Assembly: GCA_963766725.1 (NCBI GenBank)
Contig: CAVYBK010000005.1
Span: forward strand, 1-64,000
Length of the DNA stretch: 64,000 nt
Reading direction: 5' to 3'
Source: DATEOR01 sp963766725
GTDB taxonomy: Bacteria > Actinomycetota > Thermoleophilia > Gaiellales > Gaiellaceae
Position numbers and translations under genes: made by a program. The notes under the pieces were generated by a model, which saw only the letters and a program-made list of their open reading frames with translations, ran no database searches and was not told the origin of the DNA. Of this stretch, positions 16,289-24,496 are shown piece by piece. The stretch's first letter is position 1. Each line of letters opens with the position of its first letter.

Positions 16289-17488
16289 GTGCGGGAGCTG
16301 AGCGTCTCCGAGGTCGCGGTCGCGGGTGGCACGTCGGAGGAGACGGTCCAGCAGCTGTGCGAGCTCGGTGTCATCGCGCCTCAGAACGGCGGTTTTCGGC
16401 CGAGCGACGTTCGGCGCGTACGCCTCGTGCTCGCGCTCGCCACCTCCGGCGTCCCCTTCGAAGCGGTCGGCGAGGCGATCCGCGACGGACGCATCACCTT
16501 CGACTTCATCGACGAGCTCGCCCCGAACCCCATCCCGCTCCTCCCGGAGACGCAGACCGAGCTCGTCGCGCGCCTCGAGCTCTCGGACGAACTCGCCCGT
16601 GGCCTGGGCACGATTCTCGGCACCTGCTCTCTGCCGCCGGACCAGCAGGTTCGATCGGATCACGCCGAGCTTTTCGAGCTCGTCGGAGCGGCCAAGGCGC
16701 ACGGAGCCGACGACGATCTGCTGATTCGCGTCGTCCGGGCCACGGCGGAGAGCCTGCGGCACATCATCGACGCGCAGCGCGACTTCATCGACGTCAGCCT
16801 CCTCGAGCCGGCGGCTGCCGCCGGGGCGACACCGTCGGAGATGCTGTCCCTCACTGCGCCGACCAGACGCCGCTACCGCGAGCTCGGGCGCCGGTCTGTC
16901 GAGCTCCTCTTCGACCGCTTCGTCGACGAGTCCACCTTCCAGCACATCGTCGAGATGATGGAGACCGAGCTGGGCGAGCAGCGAGTCGTCGCGGGGGCGG
17001 CGCAAGCGATCGCCTTCATCGACCTGAGCGGTTACACGCGCCTCGCGGAAGAGGCCGGCGACGACGAGGCCGCGGCCCAGGCGGCACGCTTCACCGCGAT
17101 GGTGGAAGCGGCGGCGAGCGAGACCGGAGGGCGTCTCGTCAAGGTGCTCGGCGACGGCGTGATGATGCATTTCGGGGATTCGGACGCGGCGATTCGCGCC
17201 GCGATCAGCGTCCTCAGCCGCGTGCAGGCTCACGGCCTCCCAGCGGCGAGAGCCGGAATCAACGCCGGCCCCATGGTGAGACGAGATGGCGACTACTTCG
17301 GATCCGTCGTCAACCTCGCCGCACGCGCCGCCGACTACGCCCGTGCCCACGAGATCCTGGTCACCCAGGAGGTCATGGACGCCTGGTCCGGTGGCGACTC
17401 GATCTACTTCCGCGCGATCGGCGCGGTCTCACTGAAGAACGTGAGCCGCCGCGTCGAGCTCTTCCAGGTCATGCCTACCGAGGGTTAG
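16289..17488 (+). CDS. MerR-like HTH fused to class III adenylate/guanylate cyclase
   Basis: 399 aa. Residues 1-70 look like a MerR-type winged helix (SVSEVAVAGGTSEETVQQLC, then FRPSDVRRVRLVLALATSGV). Residues 75-220 are helical with no known domain. Residues 235-399 are a nucleotide cyclase domain: AIAFIDLSGYTRLAEEAG with a metal-binding Asp, VKVLGDGVMMHF with the second Asp, and GSVVNLAARAADYA with the conserved Asn and Arg. This would make cAMP or cGMP directly under control of a small-molecule or DNA-binding N-terminus. Cytoplasmic. GTG start with TACGAT 7 nt upstream. Confidence 0.85.
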   Translation: MRELSVSEVAVAGGTSEETVQQLCELGVIAPQNGGFRPSDVRRVRLVLALATSGVPFEAVGEAIRDGRITFDFIDELAPNPIPLLPETQTELVARLELSDELARGLGTILGTCSLPPDQQVRSDHAELFELVGAAKAHGADDDLLIRVVRATAESLRHIIDAQRDFIDVSLLEPAAAAGATPSEMLSLTAPTRRRYRELGRRSVELLFDRFVDESTFQHIVEMMETELGEQRVVAGAAQAIAFIDLSGYTRLAEEAGDDEAAAQAARFTAMVEAAASETGGRLVKVLGDGVMMHFGDSDAAIRAAISVLSRVQAHGLPAARAGINAGPMVRRDGDYFGSVVNLAARAADYARAHEILVTQEVMDAWSGGDSIYFRAIGAVSLKNVSRRVELFQVMPTEG

Positions 17489-17838
17489 CCCGCCGGCGAG
17501 CCGATCCGGACGAGGTTACCGCTCTTGTCCACGAGCGCGAATTCGCGCATCCCATAGTCCGTGTCGCCGGGCGGCATGAGACGGCTGCCGGTACTCGGAT
17601 CGGCAGGAACTCCGACCGCTTCCCACTCTGCGTAGAGCTCATCGGCGTCGGCGACGCGGACGTAGCAGGAATGGTCGGTCGTGAGCGGATCGACCTCGGG
17701 CGACTCCCAGAAGTGGAGCTCGATCATCGGCCCGCGTCCGACGATCAGGTAGCCGTACGTCTCGGGCGGCGCGCCGCGCAGCTCGAACCCGAGCCGCTCG
17801 TAGAACTCGAGCGTCTCGCGGAGATTCCGGCTCGGCAT
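17485..17838 (-). CDS. VOC superfamily (glyoxalase/bleomycin resistance) protein
   Basis: 117 aa, one vicinal-oxygen-chelate unit pair: SRNLRETLEFYERLGFELRG at the start, then MIELHFWESPEVDP, CYVRVADADELYAEWEAVGV and MREFALVDKSGNLVRIGSP. The His and Glu residues of the metal site are present. Substrate unknown; such small VOC proteins include binding-type resistance proteins and glyoxalases. It overlaps the cyclase 3' end by 4 nt, convergent. Confidence 0.85.
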   Translation of the reverse strand: MPSRNLRETLEFYERLGFELRGAPPETYGYLIVGRGPMIELHFWESPEVDPLTTDHSCYVRVADADELYAEWEAVGVPADPSTGSRLMPPGDTDYGMREFALVDKSGNLVRIGSPAG

Positions 17839-17892
17839 GATCGGAACGGCGTATTCGTCGATTCGCCGAGATTAACGTGAGATAGTCGGCCG

Positions 17893-18585
17893 GTGAGCCT
17901 GACGAGGATCGGCGCATGGTGTGCGATCGGCGCGGTCGTCGCCTTCGTCGCCGGCATCGCGCTCATGGCAGCAAGCGGCGTGCAGGTCCTCATCCCCGAG
18001 ACCGGCAAGGACGGGCTCGACTGGATCGCCGACGTCGACGACGCGAGCGGCGTGTTCTTCCTCGGAGCCTGGCTCGTGATCGTGGGCGGCGTCCTCGGCC
18101 TCGTCGGCCTGATCGGGTTCTACGACTACCTGCGGCGCGCGGGCGACTGGCTCGCGCTCGCGCCGATCCTCGGTGTATTCGGCCTCACCCTCGTGACGAT
18201 CTCTCACCTGCTTCCGATCGCGATGGCTTACGAGCTCGTCCCCGACTTCCGCGCTGCTGTCGATGCGCACACGTTCGACACGCTGGCCTCGCTTGCCCTG
18301 GTTCTGAACTACACAGGGGACGTGGTGCTCTGGGGAGTCGTCGTACCGATGTACGCCCTGGCGATCCTGAAGACTCGGGTGATCCGGCGGTGGATCGGCT
18401 GGCTGGCCGTTGGCGTCTGGGTCTTCGCGGGGATCGGCGATGCGCTGAGCCCGCTCTCGGGGACGATCGAGGGACTGACCTTCATTGGTTTCGTCGGATT
18501 CTTCGTCTGGATGGCGGCGATGGGCGTTTCGCTTCTGCGCGGCCACCCGCCGGAGGCGCCTGCAGCTCCAGTCGCTCCGGCCTAG
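17893..18585 (+). CDS. six-helix membrane protein, DUF4386-like
   Basis: 230 aa, GTG start, six membrane segments, among them IGAVVAFVAGIALMAASGVQ and FLGAWLVIVGGVLGLVGLIG, with the loop SHLLPIAMAYELVPDF between helices 3 and 4. The layout resembles DUF4386-type proteins, but no motif proves it. GATAGT lies 6 nt before GTG. Function unknown. Confidence 0.65.
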   Translation: MSLTRIGAWCAIGAVVAFVAGIALMAASGVQVLIPETGKDGLDWIADVDDASGVFFLGAWLVIVGGVLGLVGLIGFYDYLRRAGDWLALAPILGVFGLTLVTISHLLPIAMAYELVPDFRAAVDAHTFDTLASLALVLNYTGDVVLWGVVVPMYALAILKTRVIRRWIGWLAVGVWVFAGIGDALSPLSGTIEGLTFIGFVGFFVWMAAMGVSLLRGHPPEAPAAPVAPA

Positions 18586-18624
18586 CTGCAGGCACCCGCG
18601 GCAAAGCCCCGGCCTCCCTGCCCT

Positions 18625-18819
18625 TCAGTTCCACAGAGCCAGGACACCCATCAGCGCGACGAAGGCGAGGAGCCCGACGAAGTAGCCGATGCCCTGGAGC
18701 TCCTCCCATCCGTACGCCACCACGATCGCGCCGACGAGGGCGAACCAGACGGCCGTTGCAGCCAGCATGAAGTAGCCAAACCGCCGCCCGAAACCGGGCC
18801 TTGGACGAGGGGGCGACAT
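18625..18819 (-). CDS. small two-helix membrane protein
   Basis: 64 aa: basic N-terminus (SPPRPRPGFGRRF), then two membrane helices (YFMLAATAVWFALVGAIVVA and GYFVGLLAFVALMGVLAL). Just downstream of tRNA-Asn on the same strand. No family recognised. Confidence 0.6.
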   Translation of the reverse strand: MSPPRPRPGFGRRFGYFMLAATAVWFALVGAIVVAYGWEELQGIGYFVGLLAFVALMGVLALWN

Positions 18820-18847
18820 CAGCGTCCGGCTTTGCAGGGCATTTCAG

Positions 18848-18923
<76 letters not shown>

Positions 18924-18937
18924 ACGGCCGACGAATT

Positions 18938-20605
18938 TTAGCGGGCGCTGGACGAGGCCTCTTGCTGAGCCTCGCGGATCTTCGTCAGGAGCGTCTGCAG
19001 CTCGACGGTTCGGGCCAGGTCTTCTCCCTCGAGGCGCGCCAGCTCGCGGCGCACCATGCGCTCCTCGAGGCGGAGGAAAAGCTCCTTCGCCGCGTCCGCG
19101 TCCAGGTGCTCGGTCTCGGCGGTCGCGTCGAGCTCGGCCCTCGCCTGCAGCAGCTCGTCGTCGGCCTCGGTCTCGCCGCAAAGGAACGCACGCAGGCGCT
19201 GGTGCAACGGGTCGTCGAAGTGGCGATCGTCCAGGGGCGCCAGATAGTGCTCCACGAGCTCCGGGTCGGCGGCCACCGCAGCGAGGAGGCGCTTTTCGAG
19301 CCGGTCGCCTCCTTCGAGCGCACGATCGGAGACGGCGCCGGTCTTCCGCTGCGCACGCGGCGCCAGCCCGGCTTGCATATCCGGGGAGAGCCCGAGTTTG
19401 TCTGCGGCAACGCGAACGGCATCCGCGCGCTGCGGCGAGTCCGGAAGACCGGTGAGCACCTCGCGCACCCGCGCGAAGCCCTCCTGGCGCGAGGGTGCCC
19501 GCGCCGTCTCGACCTCCACTCGGTGGACGAGGTAGCCGACCGACCGGCCGATCAGATCGTCGAAATCGTCGGCGGCGTCCGCAGGATCGACGCCCGCAGG
19601 GAGCGGCACGACGCGAACGTCGAAACCACGCGCGGCGGCGAGATCCATCCCGCGCAGCGTTGCGGCCTCGCCGGCCGCGTCCGCGTCGAAGCAGAGGAAG
19701 AGCCGCTTCGTGAGGTGGCCGAGCTCCTTCAGCTGCTCCTCCGTGAGCGCGGTTCCCATCGAGGCGACGACGGTGCTCCGGCCACGCTGATGGAGAGCGA
19801 GCACGTCGGTGTAGCCCTCCACGACGACCGCCTCGTCCTGCTTGGCGATCGCTGCCCGCGCGCGGTGGAGGCCGTAGACGATCCGGCTCTTGCGGAAGAG
19901 CTCGCCCTCCGGCGAATTGACGTATTTCGCCTTGATCGGGTCGTCGTCGTGGAGCCGCCGCGCGCCGAAGCCGAGCACTCGGCCGCGCGCGTTCGAGAGC
20001 GGGAAGACGAGGCGGCCGGCGTAGTAGTCGTTGCCGCGGCGGTTGACGAGGCCCGCGGCCACCAGCTCTTCCTGCGAGTACCCCTTGGTGCGGGCCTTCC
20101 CCGCGAGCTGCTCGCCGCCGGGCGAGAGCCCGAGGCGGAAGTCGCGGCAGACCTCCTCCGTGAGCCCGCGCTCGGCGAGGTAGCCGCGGGCGAGCTCGCC
20201 GGCGGCCGTATCCCAGAGGTAGCGGCTGTAGAAGCTCGCCGCGTCCTCGAGCAGGGACTCGAGGCGGTCGCGGTGCTTCCGGCGCGCCTCCTGGGCGGGC
20301 GAGGTCTCCTCGTACTCGAGCTGCGTGCCCGTTCGGTCCGCCAGCCACTCGACCGCCTGCGCGAAGTCGAGCCCTTCCGTCTCGCGGATGAAGGTGATCA
20401 GGTCGCCGCCCTTGTGGCAGCCGTGGCAGTAGAAGAGCTTCTCGACCGGGTTGATGCCGAAGCTCGGCGTCTTCTCGGAGTGGAACGGACAGAGCCCGAC
20501 CCAGCGCGCACCCGACTTGCGGAGCTGCGTCCGGCCCTGGACGACATCCACCATGTCGGCCGCAGCGACGACGTCCTCGATCGACGTCTTCTTGATCAGT
20601 GCCAT
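18938..20605 (-). CDS. dnaG: DNA primase DnaG
   Basis: 555 aa. N-terminal CHC2 zinc domain (CPFHSEKTPSF, then YCHGCHKGGD; Cys-His-Cys-Cys), primase core around residues 125-250 (YAGRLVFPLSNARGRVLGFG), Toprim domain (VVVEGYTDVLALHQRG with catalytic Glu, LCFDADAAGEAATLRG with the Asp pair) and a C-terminal helical part that would bind the replicative helicase. It makes RNA primers for replication. It overlaps the dgt gene by 10 nt, a dgt-dnaG order seen in other actinobacteria. Confidence 0.95.
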   Translation of the reverse strand: MALIKKTSIEDVVAAADMVDVVQGRTQLRKSGARWVGLCPFHSEKTPSFGINPVEKLFYCHGCHKGGDLITFIRETEGLDFAQAVEWLADRTGTQLEYEETSPAQEARRKHRDRLESLLEDAASFYSRYLWDTAAGELARGYLAERGLTEEVCRDFRLGLSPGGEQLAGKARTKGYSQEELVAAGLVNRRGNDYYAGRLVFPLSNARGRVLGFGARRLHDDDPIKAKYVNSPEGELFRKSRIVYGLHRARAAIAKQDEAVVVEGYTDVLALHQRGRSTVVASMGTALTEEQLKELGHLTKRLFLCFDADAAGEAATLRGMDLAAARGFDVRVVPLPAGVDPADAADDFDDLIGRSVGYLVHRVEVETARAPSRQEGFARVREVLTGLPDSPQRADAVRVAADKLGLSPDMQAGLAPRAQRKTGAVSDRALEGGDRLEKRLLAAVAADPELVEHYLAPLDDRHFDDPLHQRLRAFLCGETEADDELLQARAELDATAETEHLDADAAKELFLRLEERMVRRELARLEGEDLARTVELQTLLTKIREAQQEASSSAR

Positions 20606-21588
20606 GCGAGCGCGAAGCGGTCGGTCATGCCGGCGATGTAGTCCGTGACCTGCTCGGAGACGTCGCCCGGGAGACCTTCGGGAAGGTCGTCCGGGTGCTC
20701 GACGAGGTGGGCGAAGATCCGGCGCACGGTCGCAGTCGCAGTATCGCGCTGCTCCTGCGCCGCGGGGCCGAGATAGACGCGCTCGAACATGAACGCGCGC
20801 AGATTGAGCATCGCGTGGCCGATCTCGTTCGACTGGACGATGTCGCCCGCCTCGGCCGAGCTCTCGACGATGTCGTGAACGAGGCGGTCGATGCGGCGCG
20901 CACCGCTCTGTCCAAGTAGCTCGAGGTCCTCTTGCGGAAGATCGCCGTGGGACAGGAGCCCGGCGCGCAGCGCGTCGTCGATGTCGTGGTTGATGTAGGC
21001 GACGCGGTCGACGAGGCGGACGATCTTGCCCTCGAGTGTGGCCGGGTCGCCCGGCCCCGTGTGCTTGAGGATGCCGTCGCGCACCTCCTCGGTGAGGTTC
21101 AGGCCACGACCCTCCTTCTCGAGCACGTCCACGACGCGAAGCGACTGCTCGTTGTGGCGGAACCGACGGCCGTAGCGCTCGAACACGACCTCGTCGAGCA
21201 CCTCCTCGCCGGTGTGGCCGAAGGGCGGGTGGCCGAGGTCATGGCCGAGCGCGATCGCCTCGGTGAGATCCTCGTTCAGCCGCAGCGCCCGCGCCACGGT
21301 TCGCGAGATCCCGGCTGTCTCCAGCGTGTGTGTGAGACGCGTGCGGTAGTGGTCGCCCTTCGGGTCGATGAAGACCTGCGTCTTGTGCTTCAGCCTCCGA
21401 AAGGACTTCGAGTGGACGATCCGGTCGCGGTCGCGCTGAAACGGCGTCCGCAAGCCGCATTCCTCCTCCTCGGCGACCCGCCCGCGCGTCTCGTAGGAGC
21501 GCACGGCGACCGGCGAGAGCCAGGTCTCCTCCTGCTCCCGTATCCGCGCTTCGAACGCGTCCGCAATCCTCCCGGCAAGCTCGGGCAT
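20596..21588 (-). CDS. dgt: deoxyguanosinetriphosphate triphosphohydrolase-like protein
   Basis: 330 aa HD-domain dNTPase. Seen: TPFQRDRDRIVHSKSFRRLK, YRTRLTHTLE (first His), GHDLGHPPFGHTGEEVLDE (HD pair) and VDRVAYINHDIDDALRAG (final Asp). It would hydrolyse dNTPs to nucleoside and triphosphate, balancing pools next to primase. The -10 element TAGCTT lies 6 nt before ATG and its TAG is the stop codon of the SDR gene. Confidence 0.92.
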   Translation of the reverse strand: MPELAGRIADAFEARIREQEETWLSPVAVRSYETRGRVAEEEECGLRTPFQRDRDRIVHSKSFRRLKHKTQVFIDPKGDHYRTRLTHTLETAGISRTVARALRLNEDLTEAIALGHDLGHPPFGHTGEEVLDEVVFERYGRRFRHNEQSLRVVDVLEKEGRGLNLTEEVRDGILKHTGPGDPATLEGKIVRLVDRVAYINHDIDDALRAGLLSHGDLPQEDLELLGQSGARRIDRLVHDIVESSAEAGDIVQSNEIGHAMLNLRAFMFERVYLGPAAQEQRDTATATVRRIFAHLVEHPDDLPEGLPGDVSEQVTDYIAGMTDRFALAWH

Positions 21589-21594
21589 ACGGTA

Positions 21595-21600
21595 AAGCTA
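21595..21600 (-). promoter_or_regulatory. -10 element of dgt, overlapping SDR stop codon
   Basis: TAGCTT, 6 nt before the dgt ATG. Positions 21598-21600 are also the TAG stop of the upstream SDR gene. Confidence 0.45.
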
Positions 21601-22368
21601 GATGATGATGGGGACGGTTCCGCCGTCCGCGCTCCATGCCGATCCGGTCACATAGCTGGCTCGGTCCGAGCACAGAAAGACGATCACCGCGGCGATCTCC
21701 TCCGGCTCGGCGAGTCGGCCGAGCGGCCGGCCCTTCCCCACGCCTTCCAGGATCTCCTCGCGGCTCTTCCCCGTTCGCTCGGCGCTCTGGTCGGCGAGGC
21801 CGCCGGCGGCAAGCCAGGCCGGCGAAGAGGTCGGCCCGGGCGCGACGGCGTTGCAGAGGATCCCGTCCTTCGCATAGACGTCGGCGACGAGGCGCGACAG
21901 CGAGAGGACGGCTGCCTTCGTCACGGAGTAGTTCGGCATCCCGGTGGACGGGCGCTTTCCGGCCGTCGAGCTCACGTTCACGATCCGGCCCGCGCCGCGC
22001 TCGCGCATGCCGGGGAGGACGGCTTTGATCGCACGCACGTAGCTCATGACGTTCAGCTCCCACATGGAGGCCCAGTCCTCGTCCGTCAGCTCCTCGAAGC
22101 TCGTCTGGTAGGCGACTCCGACGTTGTTCACGAGGCAGTCCACCCGCCCGAAGGCCTGCTCGGCTGCATCCACGAGCTCGCCCGGGGCCGACGGCACGGA
22201 GAGGTCGAGCGCGACGTGCAGCGACTCACCCACGCCGGGCCCGGACTCGCGCCGGCCGGAGGTCACGACGCGCGCGCCCTCCTCGGCAAGCATGCGCGCG
22301 CACGCCTCGCCGATCCCTTCGGTCGAGCCGGTGACGACGCAGACGCGCTCTTCGAGGCCGAGCTGCAC
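21598..22368 (-). CDS. SDR family oxidoreductase
   Basis: 256 aa short-chain dehydrogenase: VCVVTGSTEGIGEACARML (TGxxxGIG), VDCLVNNVGVAYQTSF, NVSSTAGKRPSTGMPNYSVTK with the catalytic Ser and YxxxK, VAPGPTSSPAWLA and SYVTGSAWSADGG. NAD(P)-dependent; substrate unknown, though the C-terminal fold is FabG-like. GTG start with TATCGT 8 nt upstream, sharing its promoter with the phosphatase gene at 22389. Confidence 0.9.
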   Translation of the reverse strand: MQLGLEERVCVVTGSTEGIGEACARMLAEEGARVVTSGRRESGPGVGESLHVALDLSVPSAPGELVDAAEQAFGRVDCLVNNVGVAYQTSFEELTDEDWASMWELNVMSYVRAIKAVLPGMRERGAGRIVNVSSTAGKRPSTGMPNYSVTKAAVLSLSRLVADVYAKDGILCNAVAPGPTSSPAWLAAGGLADQSAERTGKSREEILEGVGKGRPLGRLAEPEEIAAVIVFLCSDRASYVTGSAWSADGGTVPIII

Positions 22369-22375
22369 GGGCGCC

Positions 22376-22382
22376 TACGATA
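22376..22382. promoter_or_regulatory. overlapping divergent -10 elements of SDR and phosphatase genes
   Basis: TACGATA: TACGAT 7 nt before GTG 22389 on the plus strand, TATCGT 8 nt before GTG 22368 on the minus strand. Same sequence and geometry as between zur and znuA. Confidence 0.55.
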
Positions 22383-22388
22383 ACCGCC

Positions 22389-22970
22389 GTGACGACCGTG
22401 TACCTCGCCCGCCACGGCGAAAGCGACTGGAACGTCGACCGGCGCTGGCAGGGCCACGCCGACCGCCCGCTCACGGAACGCGGTCGCGAGCAGGCGCGGG
22501 CGCTGGCCGAGCGGCTGGCAGGCGTCGACCTCCAGGCGGTCTATGCCAGCGACCTGCGCCGGGCCTGGGAGACCGCGGAGGCGGTCGCCGCTCCCCGCGG
22601 GCTCGATGTCGTCAGGCTGCCCGAGCTCCGCGAGGTGGACGTCGGCTCCTGGAGCGGCTTCACGCGCGACGAGTGCGCCGAGCGCTTCCCCGACGCCTTT
22701 GTTCGCTGGCAGGGAGGCGGGACGGGCTGGGAGGACGGTGAGTCCTACGAGGAGATGGGCGAGCGCATCGTCGCGGCGATCCAACGGCTCGCCGCCCAGC
22801 ATCCTGACGGCGCGATCCTCGTCGTCTCCCACGGCGGCCCCATCCGGGCCGTGCACGCCTATGCCCTCGGCGTCGACATCGCCACGCACCGCCGGACCGG
22901 CCCTGTCGAGCCGAACGCCCGCCTCTCCTCGGTCTCCGTGGAGGACGGGCGCATCGCGCGGATCGAGTGA
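22389..22970 (+). CDS. histidine phosphatase (phosphoglycerate mutase-like)
   Basis: 193 aa. YLARHGESDWNVDRRWQGHA carries the catalytic RHGE; LTERGREQARALAERL, YASDLRRAWETAEAVA, LPELREVDVGSWSG and VVSHGGPIRAV (second His) follow. Cofactor-independent broad-specificity phosphatase fold; could be a sugar or nucleotide phosphatase. GTG start without a ribosome site. Confidence 0.92.
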   Translation: MTTVYLARHGESDWNVDRRWQGHADRPLTERGREQARALAERLAGVDLQAVYASDLRRAWETAEAVAAPRGLDVVRLPELREVDVGSWSGFTRDECAERFPDAFVRWQGGGTGWEDGESYEEMGERIVAAIQRLAAQHPDGAILVVSHGGPIRAVHAYALGVDIATHRRTGPVEPNARLSSVSVEDGRIARIE

Positions 22971-23013
22971 GGCAGGGCCCGCCGCGGCCGACGCGGCGAG
23001 CCCCACCGTTTGC

Positions 23014-23403
23014 TCAGCGGCTCTCGACGCTGACCACGTCGAACTGCTTGTCGACGTAGACGGTCGCAGGCGTTCCGTCCGCCTTGACCACGTGAGCCTC
23101 GTATGCGGCGTTGCCGTCCGCATCGGTCTCGACGCGAACGATCGTCGCGTCCGGGACCTCCGCGAGCGCGGCCGCCTTGACCTTGGCGAGCGTGTCGCCG
23201 GTCAGCGGGGTCTCGTCGCTCCGCTGGGCTCCCCAGGGATTCTGGGGATCCGGAGCACTCGGAGCCGGCTGCGTCGTCGTGCTGTCTGTGGACGACGAGC
23301 CGTTCCCGCTCGCGGCGGCAGCGACGCCGTAGCTCCCGGCCACGAGGCCGAGGACCACGGCTCCCGCGGCCAGCGCGCGTCGTGTCCTGTTGCGGTTTTC
23401 CAT
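23014..23403 (-). CDS. secreted PepSY-like protein
   Basis: 129 aa. Signal peptide (RRALAAGAVVLGLVAGSYG, cut near AAAAS), Ser/Thr/Pro-rich linker, then one PepSY-like domain (GDTLAKVKAAALAEVPDATI, then VRVETDADGNAAYEAHVVKA and TVYVDKQFDVVSVE). PepSY domains inhibit or shield extracytoplasmic proteases. AGGAGAG precedes ATG. Stands alone. Confidence 0.8.
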   Translation of the reverse strand: MENRNRTRRALAAGAVVLGLVAGSYGVAAAASGNGSSSTDSTTTQPAPSAPDPQNPWGAQRSDETPLTGDTLAKVKAAALAEVPDATIVRVETDADGNAAYEAHVVKADGTPATVYVDKQFDVVSVESR

Positions 23404-23805
23404 GCTCTCCTTTCAGTCGGTTGCAGGTCGCGTTCGAACGTGACTTGCACCGTGAAGGCATGGGCTAAGAGCGCCCTGAGAGCCGCCTAAGAAGTGCGTA
23501 ATTTCGGACGAGGCGCGGGCGCTCGCTCCGCGCCCGATCGGTGAGACCCCAAAGTGCGATCGGGCGCGCAGCGAGCCGACCCGTTGCCCCGGTGCCGCAG
23601 AACCCGGGGCCTGGGGGTTCGGGTCGCGCAGAGGAATTGTCCAGGGCCGACCGGGTCGGCGAACCAGCTCAAATGAGTCATTTCCGAGGTCTGCGCAAGA
23701 AAACGACGCCGGGAACGTCGCTGGCGACGGGCCTCTGGGAGACTAGCTCTCCTGTGGCAATCGTCGGCGTCGCACGCGGCGTCGAACCTTCGAAGGGAGA
23801 GGGAG
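23404..23805. other. intergenic region, nothing identified
   Basis: About 400 bp between divergent genes; GC-rich inverted repeats near 23515-23580 but no gene, RNA or motif I can name. It should hold the promoters of the PepSY gene and the small secreted gene. Confidence 0.4.
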
Positions 23806-24117
23806 ATGGGTAAGACCCGTTTGTTCGCAGTTGCCTTCTGTGCAGCTGCTGTTGTGGGTGCGGGGGCGAGTGCCGCCGTTGCTGGAGAGGTAATGGGGCC
23901 GCCCGGGGCGGGCAACGTCAGGCCCAAAGGCGTGAACCCCAACGCATCGATATGCGCCTTTTCCGGGTTGAACGATTACATCGACGGCCAGACCGACCGG
24001 CAAACGCAGACTCCGAAAGACGCGGCGCCCGGATCGGCGGCCCATGGGTGGGCGCCTGACCCGACTGACCCCACCTTCATCCTCACCTGCAACAAGAACG
24101 GCCCAGTCGGGGCCTAA
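23806..24117 (+). CDS. small secreted protein of unknown function
   Basis: 103 aa with a signal peptide (LFAVAFCAAAVVGAGASAA, cut after VAGE). The mature part has NPNASICAFSGLNDYIDG, QTQTPKDAAPGSAAHGW and a final Cys in ILTCNKNG, giving one likely disulfide. I recall related short proteins with SICAFSGLND in other actinobacteria, without a known role. GGGAGAGGGAG precedes ATG and a strong terminator follows. Confidence 0.75.
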   Translation: MGKTRLFAVAFCAAAVVGAGASAAVAGEVMGPPGAGNVRPKGVNPNASICAFSGLNDYIDGQTDRQTQTPKDAAPGSAAHGWAPDPTDPTFILTCNKNGPVGA

Positions 24118-24144
24118 CACCGCTCACGAAGCACAAACGCCACC

Positions 24145-24172
24145 GGAAGGCCCGCCACACGGCGGGCCTTCC
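24145..24172 (+). terminator. strong hairpin terminator
   Basis: A perfect 12-bp stem (GGAAGGCCCGCC and GGCGGGCCTTCC) with a 4-nt loop, 28 nt after the secreted protein gene. Nearly the same stem as 6663-6692. Confidence 0.75.
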
Positions 24173-24234
24173 TACTTCTCGCCGGACGTTGGGCCTGAAC
24201 GCAGAGACGAACGGGATGAAGCCGAGGGAACCGC

Positions 24235-24240
24235 TACGCT
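24235..24240 (+). promoter_or_regulatory. -10 element for leaderless transcript
   Basis: TACGCT exactly 7 nt before GTG 24248; no ribosome site. Confidence 0.5.
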
Positions 24241-24247
24241 CCGACCG

Positions 24248-24493
24248 GTGGAGGACTACACGCACAAGTACAAGGGCGAGCAGGTCGAGGTCGAGCTGTT
24301 CGGCGGCGAATATCAGGACGGCACACTCACGGCCTACTGCGGAATCGAGGGCGTGCCGCACCTCGAGCTGAACGGGCACATCCTCATCCCGCTCCAGAAC
24401 ATCGCCTCTCTCCACTGCTCGAGCCGGTGCGACGCGCCGGAGCCTGACTGGCCTCCGCGAGGTCTGACGGGGGCCGACGGCGACGAGCCCTAG
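24248..24493 (+). CDS. small hypothetical protein
   Basis: 81 aa: EDYTHKYKGEQVEVELFGGE, then LTAYCGIEGVPHLELNGHIL and IASLHCSSRCDAPEP. The SM-like beta-strand pattern and the hydrophilic C-terminus suggest a small soluble domain; no family recognised. GTG start fixed by the promoter spacing. The M48-like gene begins 3 nt after its stop, so they form an operon. Confidence 0.6.
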   Translation: MEDYTHKYKGEQVEVELFGGEYQDGTLTAYCGIEGVPHLELNGHILIPLQNIASLHCSSRCDAPEPDWPPRGLTGADGDEP

Positions 24494-24496
24494 GCC

